A stretch of DNA of 8,979 bases from an uncultured Bacteroidota bacterium (lineage in GTDB: Bacteria > Bacteroidota > Bacteroidia > B-17B0 > Aurantibacillaceae): NCBI GenBank assembly GCA_903923915.1, contig CAIXZI010000128.1, forward strand, positions 1-8,979, read 5' to 3'. The position numbers were made by a program, and so were the translations under genes. The notes beneath the pieces were generated by a model. The model saw only the letters and a list, made by a program, of their open reading frames with translations. It had not been told where the DNA came from and made no database searches. Numbering within the stretch: position 1 is the first letter of the stretch; the number at the start of each line of letters is the position of its first letter. Positions 8,573-8,979 of the stretch are shown here, piece after piece.

Positions 8573-8979
8573 TTAACTACTGAAAAATATTTCTTCTTTA
8601 ACTAGCCATTTTTTGCCCGTATGTTTTAGCAGACAAAAACTGTTTGAAATAAAGGATGCATTAAATGTTTGATTTTTAAAATAATCTAAAGCTTGATAGA
8701 ATTTTTCCTTTTTCAAATCTCTAAAGGCAATAGTAATATGTGGATGAAATCCGCGCATATCATTTACCTGATTAAGTAAATTCAAATTCTTTTGCGCAAA
8801 AATCATTAATTCGTTTTGTAATTTAGTTAGCAATTCATTTTTTACTACATCAACAAATAATACGCGAGGTTCAAAGCAAGAAAAATTATGAAGTTCGATA
8901 TTAAAACCCTCTTTAAACCTAAATTGTTTCAGTGTATTTATTAAAAAATCTTCTTTTTCTTCTTTCCATTCAAAGGGCA
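8573..8979 (-). CDS. LigT-like 2H phosphoesterase (2'-5' RNA ligase family), 5' end missing
   Basis: The minus-strand frame stays open from the stop codon at 8573-8575 to the right edge, giving about 135 C-terminal residues. The first residues in the window read PFEWKEEKEDFLINTLKQF, then a segment with HNFSCFEPRVLFVDV, then FHPHITIAFRDL, which holds the second catalytic H-x-T (His at 8738-8740, Thr at 8732-8734), and finally a conserved-looking end, LLKHTGKKWLVKEE. Enzymes of this superfamily use two H-x-T/S motifs to act on 2',3'-cyclic phosphates or 2'-5' phosphodiester bonds of RNA or nucleotides in the cytoplasm. The PF at the edge resembles what follows the first motif (HITLKxPF), so roughly 40 N-terminal residues, with that motif and the true start, should lie just outside. 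A TTG at 8831-8833 could be mistaken for the start, but the upstream residues clearly belong to the family. The gene converges on the M16 gene. The exact substrate cannot be told. Confidence 0.85.
   Translation of the reverse strand, partial: PFEWKEEKEDFLINTLKQFRFKEGFNIELHNFSCFEPRVLFVDVVKNELLTKLQNELMIFAQKNLNLLNQVNDMRGFHPHITIAFRDLKKEKFYQALDYFKNQTFNASFISNSFCLLKHTGKKWLVKEEIFFSS

Overview
The window looks like a stretch of a low-GC Bacteroidota chromosome. Three things point there: a perfect TAnnTTTG-type -7 promoter element ahead of the first gene, weak or absent Shine-Dalgarno sequences with A/T-rich leaders, and proteins that read as Bacteroidota versions of their families (a long-insert M16 peptidase and a short 2H phosphoesterase). 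This assignment is inference; I cannot name a genus.

Layout. Positions 1-282 are a regulatory leader: a promoter, a SAM-I (S-box) riboswitch, and a downstream terminator that can be drawn against a mutually exclusive antiterminator. The leader controls a complete, full-length cobalamin-dependent methionine synthase, metH (283-3978). After a short gap with a weak hairpin comes a six-helix membrane histidine kinase of the HisKA_2 type (4022-5290), with no response regulator next to it. A 212-base spacer with little recognisable structure precedes a secreted, two-half M16 (insulinase-family) zinc peptidase (5503-8394). A strong GC-rich terminator and a short imperfect palindrome resembling a dispersed intergenic repeat follow. 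The window ends in the 3' part of a convergent minus-strand gene for a LigT-like 2H phosphoesterase, which runs off the right edge (8573-8979).

How the genes fit together. The riboswitch and metH form a clear feedback circuit: MetH makes methionine, methionine becomes S-adenosylmethionine, and SAM should favour premature termination of the metH transcript. I see no functional link between metH, the kinase, the peptidase and the phosphoesterase. They look like ordinary separately acting genes, not a dedicated system. I found no mobile element, CRISPR array, tRNA, rRNA or defence-like cassette, and no convincing undescribed system. The most informative items are the detailed attenuator model, the palindromic repeat at 8482-8541, and the partial gene at the right edge, which reads open well beyond its first in-window start codon.
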